Source: Prevotellaceae bacterium UBA4301
GTDB lineage: Bacteria > Bacteroidota > Bacteroidia > Bacteroidales > Bacteroidaceae
Direction of reading: 5' to 3'
DNA length: 64,000 nt
Assembly: GCA_002395775.1 (NCBI GenBank)
Contig: DGUV01000030.1
Span: 25,647-89,646 of the forward strand
The position numbers were made by a program, and so were the translations under genes. The notes beneath the pieces were generated by a model. It did not search any database. It saw nothing but the letters and a program-made list of their open reading frames with translations, and was not told the DNA's origin. Positions 1 through 8,286 of this stretch are shown here, piece after piece (within the stretch, counting starts at the first letter, position 1; each line of letters starts with the position of its first letter).

Positions 1-381
1 GCTCTTGGTGACCATGACCACGGGCACGGCAGGCAGTATTTCCTTGATGCGGGCCAGGGTCTCCAGTCCGCTGATGCCAGGCATGTTCTCATCGAGCAGG
101 ATGAGGTCGTAGGGGTGTTCGGCACAACGTTCAAGGGCATCGAAACCATTAGTCACGGTGTCCACCTCATAGCCTTTCTTCTCCAGAAACAGGACGTGGG
201 CCTTGAGCAACTCTATTTCGTCGTCAACCCACAGGAGAGATCGTCCCCTAAAGCCTCCCCCCTTTCCCCCTCCCAAGGAGGGGGTTTGAGCTGCATTGTC
301 TGTGATAGAGGACCTCCCCCTACCCCCTCCCAAGGAGGGGGCATGAGCTGCATTATCTACATTGTCAAGAATCGAAGCCAT
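1..381 (-). CDS. porX: PorX, T9SS response regulator (N-terminal part, runs off window)
   Basis: The visible 127 residues hold a CheY-like receiver domain: LLWVDDEIELL (acidic pocket D53/D54), phosphoacceptor Asp about residue 97 in LILLDENMPG, and VTK near residue 126. This start matches the Bacteroidota family of response regulators fused to an alkaline-phosphatase/PglZ domain, PorX, which controls type IX secretion genes; the second domain lies beyond the window. Known PorX proteins begin almost directly with the receiver. Here about 47 extra residues precede it, made of two near-repeats (NAAHAPSLGGGRGR and NAAQTPSLGGGKGG) encoded by two copies of a GC-rich palindromic element. ATG at 381 is the only ATG in frame upstream of the receiver. 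porW is upstream on the same strand, supporting the assignment. A TTG within the repeats could be the real start instead; I cannot exclude it. Confidence 0.82.
   Translation of the reverse strand, partial: MASILDNVDNAAHAPSLGGGRGRSSITDNAAQTPSLGGGKGGGFRGRSLLWVDDEIELLKAHVLFLEKKGYEVDTVTNGFDALERCAEHPYDLILLDENMPGISGLETLARIKEILPAVPVVMVTKS
253..291 (-). repeat. GC-rich palindromic repeat, copy 1 (inside porX)
   Basis: Minus-strand copy with the core CCTCCTTGGGAGGGGG followed by a G-rich arm. It is read in frame in the porX N-terminus as PSLGGGKGG. With copy 2 it forms a tandem pair, each followed by the related words GCTGCATTGTC and GCTGCATTATC. Confidence 0.85.
312..349 (-). repeat. GC-rich palindromic repeat, copy 2 (inside porX)
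   Basis: Minus-strand copy, read in frame as APSLGGGRGR. It shares GCTCATGCCCCCTCC and the rest of the unit with copy 3, which lies inverted about 90 bp away in the porW-porX gap, so the two could pair into a long hairpin around the porX start. Confidence 0.88.
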
Positions 382-435
382 ATATACTTATATTTTATTT
401 GAATATCAAAAATTTTCTCATCCTTCCCTTAAGGT

Positions 436-474
436 GGCTCATGCCCCCTCCTTGGGAGGGGGAAGGGGGAGGTT
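436..474 (+). repeat. GC-rich palindromic repeat, copy 3 (porW-porX gap)
   Basis: Full 39-bp unit running from GGCTCATG to GGGGGAGGTT. It has exactly the same length and boundaries as the copy at 34124-34162, which defines the element. It is not in a gene. Confidence 0.88.
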
Positions 475-478
475 CCAG

Positions 479-508
479 CCCCTCCTTGGGAGGGGGTAGG
501 GGGAGGTT
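479..508 (+). repeat. GC-rich palindromic repeat, copy 4, abutting the porW stop
   Basis: Same core and G-rich arm as copy 3. Its last bases overlap or touch the porW TAA stop, so the element sits right at the 3' end of the gene. It could act as a hairpin in the porW-porX transcript. Confidence 0.85.
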
Positions 509-3399
509 TAAAATCCGTACGGAAAATCGTCGTAGAATTCCTCCTCCTCTGAGGTCTCCTCCTCGGGAACGACATCATCGGGGTCGCGCACCTCAATCTC
601 GGTGGGCTCGTCAATGATGAGGTCCTCAGGCACTTGCAGGGGAGCAAAGTTCTGGTCGAAGAACTCCTTGTACTCGTCGAAGCTGAAGGCTGTACCCAGA
701 TGACTGAGGTTTTCATCGCTGATGAGCAACGACCGTATCCCCTGCAGCAGCCGGGCCATGTGGCGGTCGGCATAGAGTCGCTGAGCATAGGCATGGGCCT
801 CATCATAGCTGAGGAATCCGCGGATACACATCATAGACAGGCCCTGGTCTTCGAGCACCTCAATCTCGAAGTTGCGCACCATATAGCTGGTGAAGTTATA
901 ACGCGCCATCTCATAGAGAAGCTGGTCCTCGTCGAGGCTGTTGGTGGGATAGGCCAACACGAAGTTGAAGGTGGAATAGCGTTCGGCACTCAGTGTGTCG
1001 GCGGTGGCGGTGGAATCGCCATCCACCCAGTTCGACTTACGTCGCTTCCAGATGTCGGAAGCATTGTACTTGTCGTCACTCAGCAGACGTCCGTCCTGCA
1101 ATCCCTTCACGATGTACGAGGCCATCTCGCTGATGTCCTCCTTCGAGTGATCCTTGACAACCTGTTTCAGGAGGTCGAGGAACTCGGTACGATGTCCCGT
1201 ATAGAGGTAGGTCATGGCTCGCAGGAACATGATGCGACCACGATGCTGACCAAGTGAGAAGTCACGGGTGTGCTGGTCATAGTTTTGTGCCACCTCATCG
1301 TAGCGGTTGGCCTGATAGGCCTCGTAGGTGGCGGCATAGAGCGAATCCTCGAGATGCTTGCCCTCACGAGCCAAGCGTTCATAGTCGGGATGACTCACAC
1401 GGATGGCGTTCTCGTCCTCGGGATATTCGGCAATGAGCATTTCACGATAACGCTGCGATTCGGCATCGTTGCCCATGCGCCAATAGAGCAGGAAGAGGTG
1501 GTAATAGACATCGGCCTTCGATTCGGTCTCGGGGAAATCCTCGAGCAGGCGCAACAGCAGACGCAGGGCGTAGGGGAAGTTCTGTATGCGCTCCATGACG
1601 GCAATGCCGCCTTTGTAGAGCCCCTCCTCCAGCAGTTGGTTGGAGGCTGCCATTTGTTCCTCTGTAAAGGGGATTTGGGCCAGATAGTACTCGCGGTGAT
1701 GGGGGTCGTTGGCAATCGAGTCGAGGCGACGTTGTTCCTCCTCGTCAATGGCGGCCTCCTCGGCAGCGCGGATGGAGTCGGCAGCTTCATCATCATAGTT
1801 GTATTCCTCAAACTCATCGCCCTTGGCCACGGTCTTGTTGCTACGGCGCCAGTTATCCTCGTTCTTACGTTGACCCCACTGACGTTGGAATTCCTGCTTA
1901 CCGGTCATCACCGTCTGGGGGTTGTAGAAATACCATGCACCCTTGCTTTGCGACGTGGGCACTGCGGCCTGCTGGTTGGTGGCGGGTCGGTTGGTGGCGG
2001 CGGCGTTTCCTGTTCCAGAGGGTGCTGTACCATTGGCTGCTGCCTTTTTGGCCTCTTCTTTCTCTTTTTTCTTCAGCGCCTCAATGACACGGTCGATGGC
2101 GGCCAGATACTTTTCCTCAGGCATATGGGCCAACAGCTGCAGACTATCCTGCAACTTGATGGCCGACAGGTGGGGCGCAGTCTCGTCCAGAGCCTTCGAG
2201 CGCCACTCGGCCTCGGGATAGGCCTCATGTTCTTTGTCCAGGATGCTGATGCACTGCTGGTAGGTGCGCTGGGCATCGATGTAGTTCTCACGCTCCCAGT
2301 ATATCTCCGACAACTTCAGCAGCAACACAGCCTTGGCTATACCGTTTCGTGTGCTCTCCTCGGCACCTTTCTCATAGGCACCGATGCACTTGAGCGTGTC
2401 ACCAGCCGAGAGATAGATGTTTCCTATGGCATAATAGACTTGGTCGAGATAATCCTTGTTCTTGTCGCTCTTGGCCATGCGCTGCAGTTTCTTAATCATG
2501 GCCTTATATTGCCCTTTCGACATCACCTCTGTCTGCAGAATGCGCGCATTGAAGGCCAACTCATAGGGAGGATTGCTGCGCACCACCTTCGAAAACGACT
2601 TGTATGCTTCTCGGTTCTGTCCCAGTTCGCGCTGCAATTGTCCCACAAGGAAGTGGAGGCGCGTGCGCTGCAACTTATGTGGGGTGTGCTTGATGGTCTC
2701 CTTAATTTGGGGAATGGCCTGCTCATACTGCCCCGTTTCCACCAGATAAGCTGCATTGGAGGCCACCATCTCGCGCCGTCCCTCTATCGACATACTGTCG
2801 CGGCGCATCTTACTTAGCACATCTTCGGCATCGTAGGGCCATTCCAGTGCCACATAGCAGCGGGCCAGCCATGCCTTGGCCACACTATAGACCTCGGGCT
2901 GCGTGGCATAGAGCCGGCAAACATAGTTGAAGGTGCTGGCCGCCTCAATGAAGTCGCCCTTCATGAACTGCGACTTACCCATGAGCAACCAGGCATGGCG
3001 CAGATAGGGATTAAACTCCTTGCGATTGCGGAATTCCTTCTCTTTTGGCGACATCTTCTTGCCACTACTTGCTGTGGGGCGCTTCTTGATGCTGTGGAGT
3101 TTGATCGCCTTCTCACACTTCAGTATAGCGGTCTCGTAGTTGCTCTTGCCCAGGTTGGCTGTCGATTTGTTGGTGCTGATTATCATGGGCAGCGGACGGG
3201 TGTAGTCGTCCTGATGGCCCTTCTCCTGAGCCTCTACGGCATCAATGTAGGCCAACTGCCCGTTGTGCATGGTATTGAAACGGGCCGTAAGCGAATGGTA
3301 GAGGCGCGTGCTGGGCGTGTTCTTCTTGGTCGAACATGCCCCCATGAGCAACGCCATCGCTGCCCACACCCAAAGCCTTATGACCCGATTGTGTTTCAA
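508..3399 (-). CDS. porW: PorW/SprE, T9SS-associated TPR lipoprotein
   Basis: 963 residues. A lipoprotein signal with lipobox LMGAC (Cys about 22) is followed by STKKNTPSTRLYHSL and FNTMHNGQ, an N-terminal signature of the PorW/SprE family of periplasmic lipoproteins that help T9SS energise or assemble. Several tetratricopeptide-like helices follow (about 120-420 and 590-780), with a low-complexity Ala/Pro/Asn/Gln linker near 470 and an acidic C-terminus (EEETSEEEEFYDDF). The start is TTG; no ATG exists upstream of the signal peptide and the next Met codons fall inside it. The neighbours are porX downstream and the aroA/small-TM pair upstream, all on one strand with short gaps. Confidence 0.85.
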   Translation of the reverse strand: MKHNRVIRLWVWAAMALLMGACSTKKNTPSTRLYHSLTARFNTMHNGQLAYIDAVEAQEKGHQDDYTRPLPMIISTNKSTANLGKSNYETAILKCEKAIKLHSIKKRPTASSGKKMSPKEKEFRNRKEFNPYLRHAWLLMGKSQFMKGDFIEAASTFNYVCRLYATQPEVYSVAKAWLARCYVALEWPYDAEDVLSKMRRDSMSIEGRREMVASNAAYLVETGQYEQAIPQIKETIKHTPHKLQRTRLHFLVGQLQRELGQNREAYKSFSKVVRSNPPYELAFNARILQTEVMSKGQYKAMIKKLQRMAKSDKNKDYLDQVYYAIGNIYLSAGDTLKCIGAYEKGAEESTRNGIAKAVLLLKLSEIYWERENYIDAQRTYQQCISILDKEHEAYPEAEWRSKALDETAPHLSAIKLQDSLQLLAHMPEEKYLAAIDRVIEALKKKEKEEAKKAAANGTAPSGTGNAAATNRPATNQQAAVPTSQSKGAWYFYNPQTVMTGKQEFQRQWGQRKNEDNWRRSNKTVAKGDEFEEYNYDDEAADSIRAAEEAAIDEEEQRRLDSIANDPHHREYYLAQIPFTEEQMAASNQLLEEGLYKGGIAVMERIQNFPYALRLLLRLLEDFPETESKADVYYHLFLLYWRMGNDAESQRYREMLIAEYPEDENAIRVSHPDYERLAREGKHLEDSLYAATYEAYQANRYDEVAQNYDQHTRDFSLGQHRGRIMFLRAMTYLYTGHRTEFLDLLKQVVKDHSKEDISEMASYIVKGLQDGRLLSDDKYNASDIWKRRKSNWVDGDSTATADTLSAERYSTFNFVLAYPTNSLDEDQLLYEMARYNFTSYMVRNFEIEVLEDQGLSMMCIRGFLSYDEAHAYAQRLYADRHMARLLQGIRSLLISDENLSHLGTAFSFDEYKEFFDQNFAPLQVPEDLIIDEPTEIEVRDPDDVVPEEETSEEEEFYDDFPYGF

Positions 3400-3445
3400 T
3401 GCAATAACTAAATTCTACAATATAAATAACGCACTCGCGCGCGAA

Positions 3446-3847
3446 TTATTGCCTTCGCTCGCCAACAATCATCAACACTTCATCGCGCACCCCGTCGGGC
3501 AGTTCCACGCCGCGCAACTGCAGACTGCGCACCCAACCAGCCACTTCATCACTACGCATGGTGTAGAGGATGTCACGGAATTCCTCGGTTTCATCGGAAG
3601 AATAGGCATCAGAGCGTCGGCCACGGAAGCGGTCGAGTTCCTCGTCGTTGTAATATTCGATTTGTTTTGAGAGGGCAGCCAGGAGACTCTCTTTCTCGCA
3701 CACTTCGTGCTGACCGCAGCATTCCATATCGACGGGATTCACCACGGGCTCTTCCTCGGGCATGCGACGGTAGCGCCACCAACCTGCACCTGCAGCAATC
3801 AGCCCCAGTACCAACAGGGCCACAACAATGTAAAATACTAATTGCAT
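3446..3847 (-). CDS. Small single-pass membrane protein, unknown function
   Basis: 133 residues. One transmembrane helix (about 3-25, FYIVVALLVLGLIAAGAGWW) is followed by a short basic stop (RYRR), a Cys-containing patch (MECCGQHEVCEKE, residues about 41-53) and an acidic, helical cytoplasmic tail. The ATG lies inside the aroA stop region (GTATGCAATTAG), a 10-base overlap that suggests translational coupling. porW starts 46 bp downstream. I do not recognise a characterised function. The CCxxxxxC patch could bind a metal, but that is only a possibility. A link to T9SS is suggested by position alone. Confidence 0.75.
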   Translation of the reverse strand: MQLVFYIVVALLVLGLIAAGAGWWRYRRMPEEEPVVNPVDMECCGQHEVCEKESLLAALSKQIEYYNDEELDRFRGRRSDAYSSDETEEFRDILYTMRSDEVAGWVRSLQLRGVELPDGVRDEVLMIVGERRQ

Positions 3848-5094
3848 ACGCTAAATCCTGCTTGTTTAAGATGTTCCCAATACGTGGGATACGACTTGCT
3901 CACCACCTGCGGACGCAGGATGCGAACGACTCCCGTACGAAGACAAACTGGAGCAAACGACAGGGCCATACGATGGTCGTCATAGGTGGCAATGACGGGA
4001 CGCTCCACCATCTCCCCCCACACACCGTCCCACTCGAGGCGGTCTGAACCCGAGTCCTTGATGTCGAGCCCTACATTCCTCAGTTCCTGGCACAGGGCAG
4101 CAATGCGGTCGGTCTCCTTTATGCGCAGCGTATGCAGTCCACCCAGCGTGAAGGGGATGTCGAGCATGGCACAGGTGACAGCCACGGTCTGCGTCAGGTC
4201 GGGCTGGGCCGAGAGGTCGGAACTCATCCAGCATGTGAGACCGCCACCCTTACGAAGGCAAACAACCTCGGTACCGTCACATTCGCGATGATGCGTTGTC
4301 ACCACACCCAGTTCACTGAAAATCCGACTCACCTGGCTGTCGCCCTGCAGACTGTCAGCATGCAAACCGGGTAACACCACCTCTGCCTCTGGGTCGGGAC
4401 TCAAGGCCACCATCTCATACCAATAGCTGGCAGCACTCCAGTCGTTCTCTATGTGATAGGGGCGGGTCTGATAGGCCACAGGGAACACTTGCAGGGCATC
4501 CTTACTCCCCCACTCCACCTGCGCACCGAACTCACGCATCATGGCAATGGTCATGTCAATGTAGGGCCGACTGGTCACTGCACCCGTAAGTTTCAATGTG
4601 AGACCTTGTTTCAGCGTGGGGGCAATCATGAGCAGGGCTGAGATATACTGTGAACTTATGTTCCCAGGAATCACCACCTCGCCCCCCTGCATGTCGGGAT
4701 TACCCGTGATGCGCAAAGGAGGGAAGCCCTCCTCGCCCAAGTACTCAATGTCTGCACCCAAAGACCTGAGGGCTTCCACCAAAACAGCTATGGGCCTATG
4801 GCGCATACGCTCGCTACCCGTAATGACACGCGTGCCCGGTGTAACACTGAGATAAGCGGTGAGGAAGCGCATGGCCGTGCCGGCAGCACCGATGTCTATG
4901 ATTTCCGGCATTTCCCGAAGCGCATGAATCATGGTTTGCGTATCGTCACAGTCCGACAGGTTCTCAGGCATGGTGGGGGCCTGACTCAGGGCATTGATAA
5001 GCAATGCGCGGTTGCTGATGCTCTTGCTGGCAGGCAACTCTATTCGAGCCCTCAAAAGGGGCGTAGAACGGATGTCAAGATAGTCTTTCGGCAT
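3838..5094 (-). CDS. aroA: 3-phosphoshikimate 1-carboxyvinyltransferase (EPSP synthase)
   Basis: 418 residues, normal length. It makes EPSP from shikimate-3-phosphate and PEP in the shikimate pathway (cytosol). Visible family motifs are ELPASKSISNRALL (residues about 18-31), GAAGTAMRFLTAY, GNISSQYISALL, and near the C-terminus RIKETDRIAAL with YDDHRMALSFAP. It heads the minus-strand run aroA, small TM protein, porW, porX. aroB of the same pathway lies about 5 kb away in this window. Confidence 0.95.
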   Translation of the reverse strand: MPKDYLDIRSTPLLRARIELPASKSISNRALLINALSQAPTMPENLSDCDDTQTMIHALREMPEIIDIGAAGTAMRFLTAYLSVTPGTRVITGSERMRHRPIAVLVEALRSLGADIEYLGEEGFPPLRITGNPDMQGGEVVIPGNISSQYISALLMIAPTLKQGLTLKLTGAVTSRPYIDMTIAMMREFGAQVEWGSKDALQVFPVAYQTRPYHIENDWSAASYWYEMVALSPDPEAEVVLPGLHADSLQGDSQVSRIFSELGVVTTHHRECDGTEVVCLRKGGGLTCWMSSDLSAQPDLTQTVAVTCAMLDIPFTLGGLHTLRIKETDRIAALCQELRNVGLDIKDSGSDRLEWDGVWGEMVERPVIATYDDHRMALSFAPVCLRTGVVRILRPQVVSKSYPTYWEHLKQAGFSVCN

Positions 5095-5130
5095 AATTTA
5101 TCTCTTTCAGCGAACAAAATTACAAAAAAG

Positions 5131-5162
5131 TTTGGTCGTAACAAAAAAAGTTCCTACCTTTG
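5131..5162 (+). promoter_or_regulatory. Bacteroides-type promoter of the tRNA-Pro gene
   Basis: The -33 box TTTG (5131-5134), a 20-nt spacer and the -7 box TACCTTTG (5155-5162) match the phylum consensus exactly. The -7 box is 20 nt upstream of the mature tRNA 5' end. Confidence 0.8.
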
Positions 5163-5181
5163 CACTCGCAAATCGCAAGAG

Positions 5182-5255
5182 CGGGATGTAGCTCAGCCCG
5201 GTAGAGTACGCGTCTGGGGGGCGTGTGGTCGCAAGTTCGAATCTTGTCATCCCGA
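5182..5255 (+). tRNA. tRNA-Pro (anticodon GGG)
   Basis: Cloverleaf: acceptor CGGGATG pairs with CATCCCG; D-arm GCTC/GAGT; anticodon stem CGCGT/GCGTG, with two G-U pairs, around loop CTGGGGG, giving anticodon GGG; T-arm with GTTCGAATC. Discriminator A at 5255. No CCA is encoded. Reads CCC/CCU. Confidence 0.93.
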
Positions 5256-5259
5256 CTCA

Positions 5260-5303
5260 AAAAGAAGAAAGCACCGAATCGAAATTCGGTGCTTTCTTCT
5301 TTT
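5260..5303. terminator. Bidirectional terminator between tRNA-Pro and hppA
   Basis: A perfect 20-bp inverted repeat around a CGAA loop, with A-rich left and T-rich right ends. It serves both the plus-strand tRNA and the converging hppA gene, which ends 12 bp away. Confidence 0.88.
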
Positions 5304-5315
5304 CCTATCTCTCTT

Positions 5316-7499
5316 TTATGAGAATGCAATGGTCAGGCCTGCCATGACGATGCTCACCATGGACATGAGCTTGATGAGGATGTTCAGCGATGGGCCGCTG
5401 GTGTCCTTGAAGGGATCGCCCACGGTGTCACCCACGATGGTGGCCTTGTGAGCAAACGAACCCTTGCCGCCAAAGTTTCCTTCTTCCACCATCTTCTTGG
5501 CATTGTCCCAAGCTCCGCCGGCATTGGCCATGAACACGGCCAGCGTGAAACCACCAGCCAGCCCGCCGACGAGCAAGCCCAGTACTCCTGCTACACCCAG
5601 CACCATGCCCACAACGATGGGGATGGCAATGGCCAGGAGGGAGGGGAATATCATCTCGTGCTGAGCCGCACGCGTGGAAATCTCTACACAACGGCCATAG
5701 TCGGGCGTGGCCTTTCCTTCAAGGATGCCTGCAATCTCGCGGAACTGACGACGCACCTCCTCTACCATCTTCTGGGCAGCACGACCCACGGCCTCCATCG
5801 TCAAACCACAGAACAAGAAGGCTGCCATGGCTCCGATGAAAGCTCCCACAAGCACGCGGGGATTCATCAGGTTGACCTGGAAGAAATTCATGAAATCGGG
5901 AATGGTGGCCTGCGAGGCATCGATGATTTCACCCTTGAGGTTGGTCAGCGTCATGCCGGCACGCTCCATGGCTATCTTCACTTCCTCGATGTAGGAGGCC
6001 AACAGGGCCAGAGCCGTGAGGGCTGCCGAACCAATGGCAAAGCCCTTGCCTGTGGCAGCAGTGGTGTTGCCCAGAGCGTCCAGTGCATCGGTGCGATGAC
6101 GCACTTCCTCGCCCAGTTCACTCATTTCGGCATTTCCTCCCGCATTGTCGGCAATGGGGCCATAGGCGTCGGTGGCCAGCGTGATGCCCAGCGTCGAAAG
6201 CATGCCCACAGCAGCGATGCCTATGCCATAGAGTCCCTTCGAGAGGGCCTCGGCCGACATTTCGCTATTAAATCCATTGGCACACAGATAGCTCAGCATG
6301 ATGGCCACGCCAATGGTGATGACAGGAATGCAGGTACTGATCATACCCGTCCCTATACCCTTGATGATGACAGTGGCCGAACCCGTCAGACCGGCCTCAC
6401 TGATTTTCTGCGTGGGTTTGTAGGAATGGGAGGTGTAATATTCCGTAGCCTGACCGATAATCACGCCTGCTGCCAAGCCCATGATGACTGAGAATGAGAG
6501 ACCCAGCCAATTTTCGATTTTCAAGAGATAGAGAATACCAAACGTAGCCACAGCGATGAGCAGCGCCGAGACATTGGTGCCCAGGGCCAGCGAGTGCAGG
6601 AGGTCCTTCATGGTGGCCCCTTCCTTGGTGCGCACCAGATAGATGCCAATGATGCTCAGGAACACGCCCACAGCCGCAATGAGCATGGGAGCCACCACAG
6701 CCTTCAACTGCATGTCGGGCACCATGGCAAAGGCCGTTGCGCCCAAGGCTGCAGTCGAGAGTATGGAACCGCAGTAGCTCTCATACAGGTCTGCACCCAT
6801 GCCTGCCACATCGCCCACATTGTCGCCTACGTTATCAGCAATGGTAGCGGGGTTTCGGGGGTCATCTTCAGGTATGTCGGCCTCCACCTTGCCTACAATG
6901 TCGGCACCCACGTCAGCAGCTTTCGTGTAGATGCCGCCACCCACACGGGCAAACAGGGCCTGGGTCGATGCACCCATGCCGAAGGTAAGCATCGTGGTGG
7001 TGATGGAGATGAGACCACCATGGTCAAACCGATTGAGGACGAGGAACCACAGGGCGATGTCGAGCAAACCCAGACCCACAACGGTCAGACCCATCACCGC
7101 TCCACTGCGGAAGGCGATGCGCAAACCGCCATCCAGACTCTTCCGCGCAGCATTGGCCGTACGGGCCGAAGCATAGGTGGCCGTCTTCATACCGAAGAAG
7201 CCTGCCAGACCCGAGAAGAAGCCACCTGTGAGGAAGGCAAAGGGCACCCAGACATTCTGGGCATGAAGCCCATAGGCCATGAAGGCAAAGATGATGGCCA
7301 ACACCACAAAGACAATGGCCACCACCTTGTACTGCTGTTTCAGATAGGCCATGGCACCGCGACGCACATGACCGGCAATCTCACGCATTCGGGGCGTGCC
7401 CTCGTCTGCCGTCATCATCGAGCGGAAGAAGTACCACGCCATGCTCAATGCCACCACTGATGCGATGGGCACGAGCCAGAAAAACGAAGGAATGTTCAT
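5316..7499 (-). CDS. hppA: Membrane-bound ion-pumping pyrophosphatase (K+-dependent type)
   Basis: 727 residues, about 16 membrane helices. It hydrolyses PPi and pumps Na+ and/or H+ across the inner membrane. Catalytic motifs are present: DVGADIVGKVEADIPEDDPR, NVGDNVGDVAGMGADLYES, DNAGGNAEMS and, near the C-terminus, ANAGGAWDNAKK with GDTVGDPFKDTSGPS. The GNTTAATGKGFA motif has Ala where K+-independent enzymes carry Lys, which points to the K+-requiring class, often Na+-pumping. Single-gene unit with its own promoter and a shared terminator. Confidence 0.95.
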   Translation of the reverse strand: MNIPSFFWLVPIASVVALSMAWYFFRSMMTADEGTPRMREIAGHVRRGAMAYLKQQYKVVAIVFVVLAIIFAFMAYGLHAQNVWVPFAFLTGGFFSGLAGFFGMKTATYASARTANAARKSLDGGLRIAFRSGAVMGLTVVGLGLLDIALWFLVLNRFDHGGLISITTTMLTFGMGASTQALFARVGGGIYTKAADVGADIVGKVEADIPEDDPRNPATIADNVGDNVGDVAGMGADLYESYCGSILSTAALGATAFAMVPDMQLKAVVAPMLIAAVGVFLSIIGIYLVRTKEGATMKDLLHSLALGTNVSALLIAVATFGILYLLKIENWLGLSFSVIMGLAAGVIIGQATEYYTSHSYKPTQKISEAGLTGSATVIIKGIGTGMISTCIPVITIGVAIMLSYLCANGFNSEMSAEALSKGLYGIGIAAVGMLSTLGITLATDAYGPIADNAGGNAEMSELGEEVRHRTDALDALGNTTAATGKGFAIGSAALTALALLASYIEEVKIAMERAGMTLTNLKGEIIDASQATIPDFMNFFQVNLMNPRVLVGAFIGAMAAFLFCGLTMEAVGRAAQKMVEEVRRQFREIAGILEGKATPDYGRCVEISTRAAQHEMIFPSLLAIAIPIVVGMVLGVAGVLGLLVGGLAGGFTLAVFMANAGGAWDNAKKMVEEGNFGGKGSFAHKATIVGDTVGDPFKDTSGPSLNILIKLMSMVSIVMAGLTIAFS

Positions 7500-7543
7500 A
7501 GTGTTTTAAGGTATTATTTAGGTTAATTATTACATTCTAAGAG

Positions 7544-7575
7544 CAAAACTAACCATTTTTTCCCAACAGAGCAAA
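7544..7575 (-). promoter_or_regulatory. hppA promoter
   Basis: On the minus strand: -33 TTTG (7572-7575), 20-nt spacer, -7 TAGTTTTG (7544-7551), about 45 nt before the hppA ATG. Confidence 0.75.
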
Positions 7576-7611
7576 CAATGAGCTCAAAAACTTTCACTCA
7601 CCCCGACATTA

Positions 7612-7651
7612 TAGTCCTTACGGTCATTAAAGTCCTTAAAGACCTTAAAGA
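7612..7651. repeat. 9-bp-period tandem repeat at gene end
   Basis: About four imperfect 9-bp units of type CCTTAAAGA. The TAA stop of the gene at 7645-8286 lies inside it. A similar repeat occurs at 32633-32680. Confidence 0.7.
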
Positions 7652-8286
7652 TTCCCAACCACGCGAAAGTGCCTGAGCCAGCAATGACTCCAGGTTGTGC
7701 GGAAACCGAACCACCCCCGCAGAAGGGGCATCGGATCGCTGTAGTCGATGAGCAACTCATCATCTATAAAATAACGCGTGCGCTCGCGCGTAGCCTCTAT
7801 GCGGATGCGATACCAATGATTGGCCTTCAGAAGATGGTCGGCATCGGCATACTCCTTCAGCAATGGCGGCTGCGGCTTGCCGTTATAGCGACGAAAGCGG
7901 GTGGTGGTGTTCCAGTTACCGCCATAGCCCAGATAGTAGAGTTGCAACGAGGCGGCATTCGAGAACACACCGTTGCGCTCCCTCATGCGGACAAGCGGAC
8001 TCCCATCAGCCACCTCTGGGTCAGTGGCCAGCCAGAAGCAGTTGAGGTCCGACAGGCGGTCGGTCGAATCTCTCTGCACCACCATGGCCTCATACTCAAT
8101 CACGCAAGGAACCTGCAAGGGTTCACGATACCAGAGTGTGAGGCCTGCAGGGGTAAAAATCTCGATGGAATCGACAAAAAACAAGAGATGGCTATCACGG
8201 CTTTCGGCCTCCACCTCCCACAGTGTTTGTGCCTGTGTGGCGAAGACCGAAAGTATAATCAGGATTGTCAGTAGCTTCCGATGCAC
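7645..8286 (-). CDS. Exported protein, probable concanavalin-fold (DUF6250-like)
   Basis: 213 residues with an N-terminal export signal (LLTILIILSVFATQAQ). The body looks like an all-beta sugar-binding or lyase-accessory fold: FTPAGLTLWYREPL, CVIEYEAMVV, LNCFWLATDP, HWYRIRIEATRERTRYFIDDELLIDY and a terminal GWFGFRTTWSH. These patterns recall DUF6250 and laminin-G/concanavalin-like domains found with polysaccharide lyases; I am inferring this from memory of motif style. The start is GTG, placed directly after the TAA of the upstream gene (TAAGTG), so the two are probably translated together. Confidence 0.7.
   Translation of the reverse strand: MHRKLLTILIILSVFATQAQTLWEVEAESRDSHLLFFVDSIEIFTPAGLTLWYREPLQVPCVIEYEAMVVQRDSTDRLSDLNCFWLATDPEVADGSPLVRMRERNGVFSNAASLQLYYLGYGGNWNTTTRFRRYNGKPQPPLLKEYADADHLLKANHWYRIRIEATRERTRYFIDDELLIDYSDPMPLLRGWFGFRTTWSHCWLRHFRVVGNL

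Noticed and set aside
253..508. GC-rich repeats as ordinary rho-independent terminators
   Set aside because: Two copies are inside the porX reading frame and none is followed by a T tract in the direction of transcription.
1270..2817. Long plus-strand open frame opposite porW
   Set aside because: No family match, runs antisense to a recognisable lipoprotein gene; a by-product of codon bias on the other strand.
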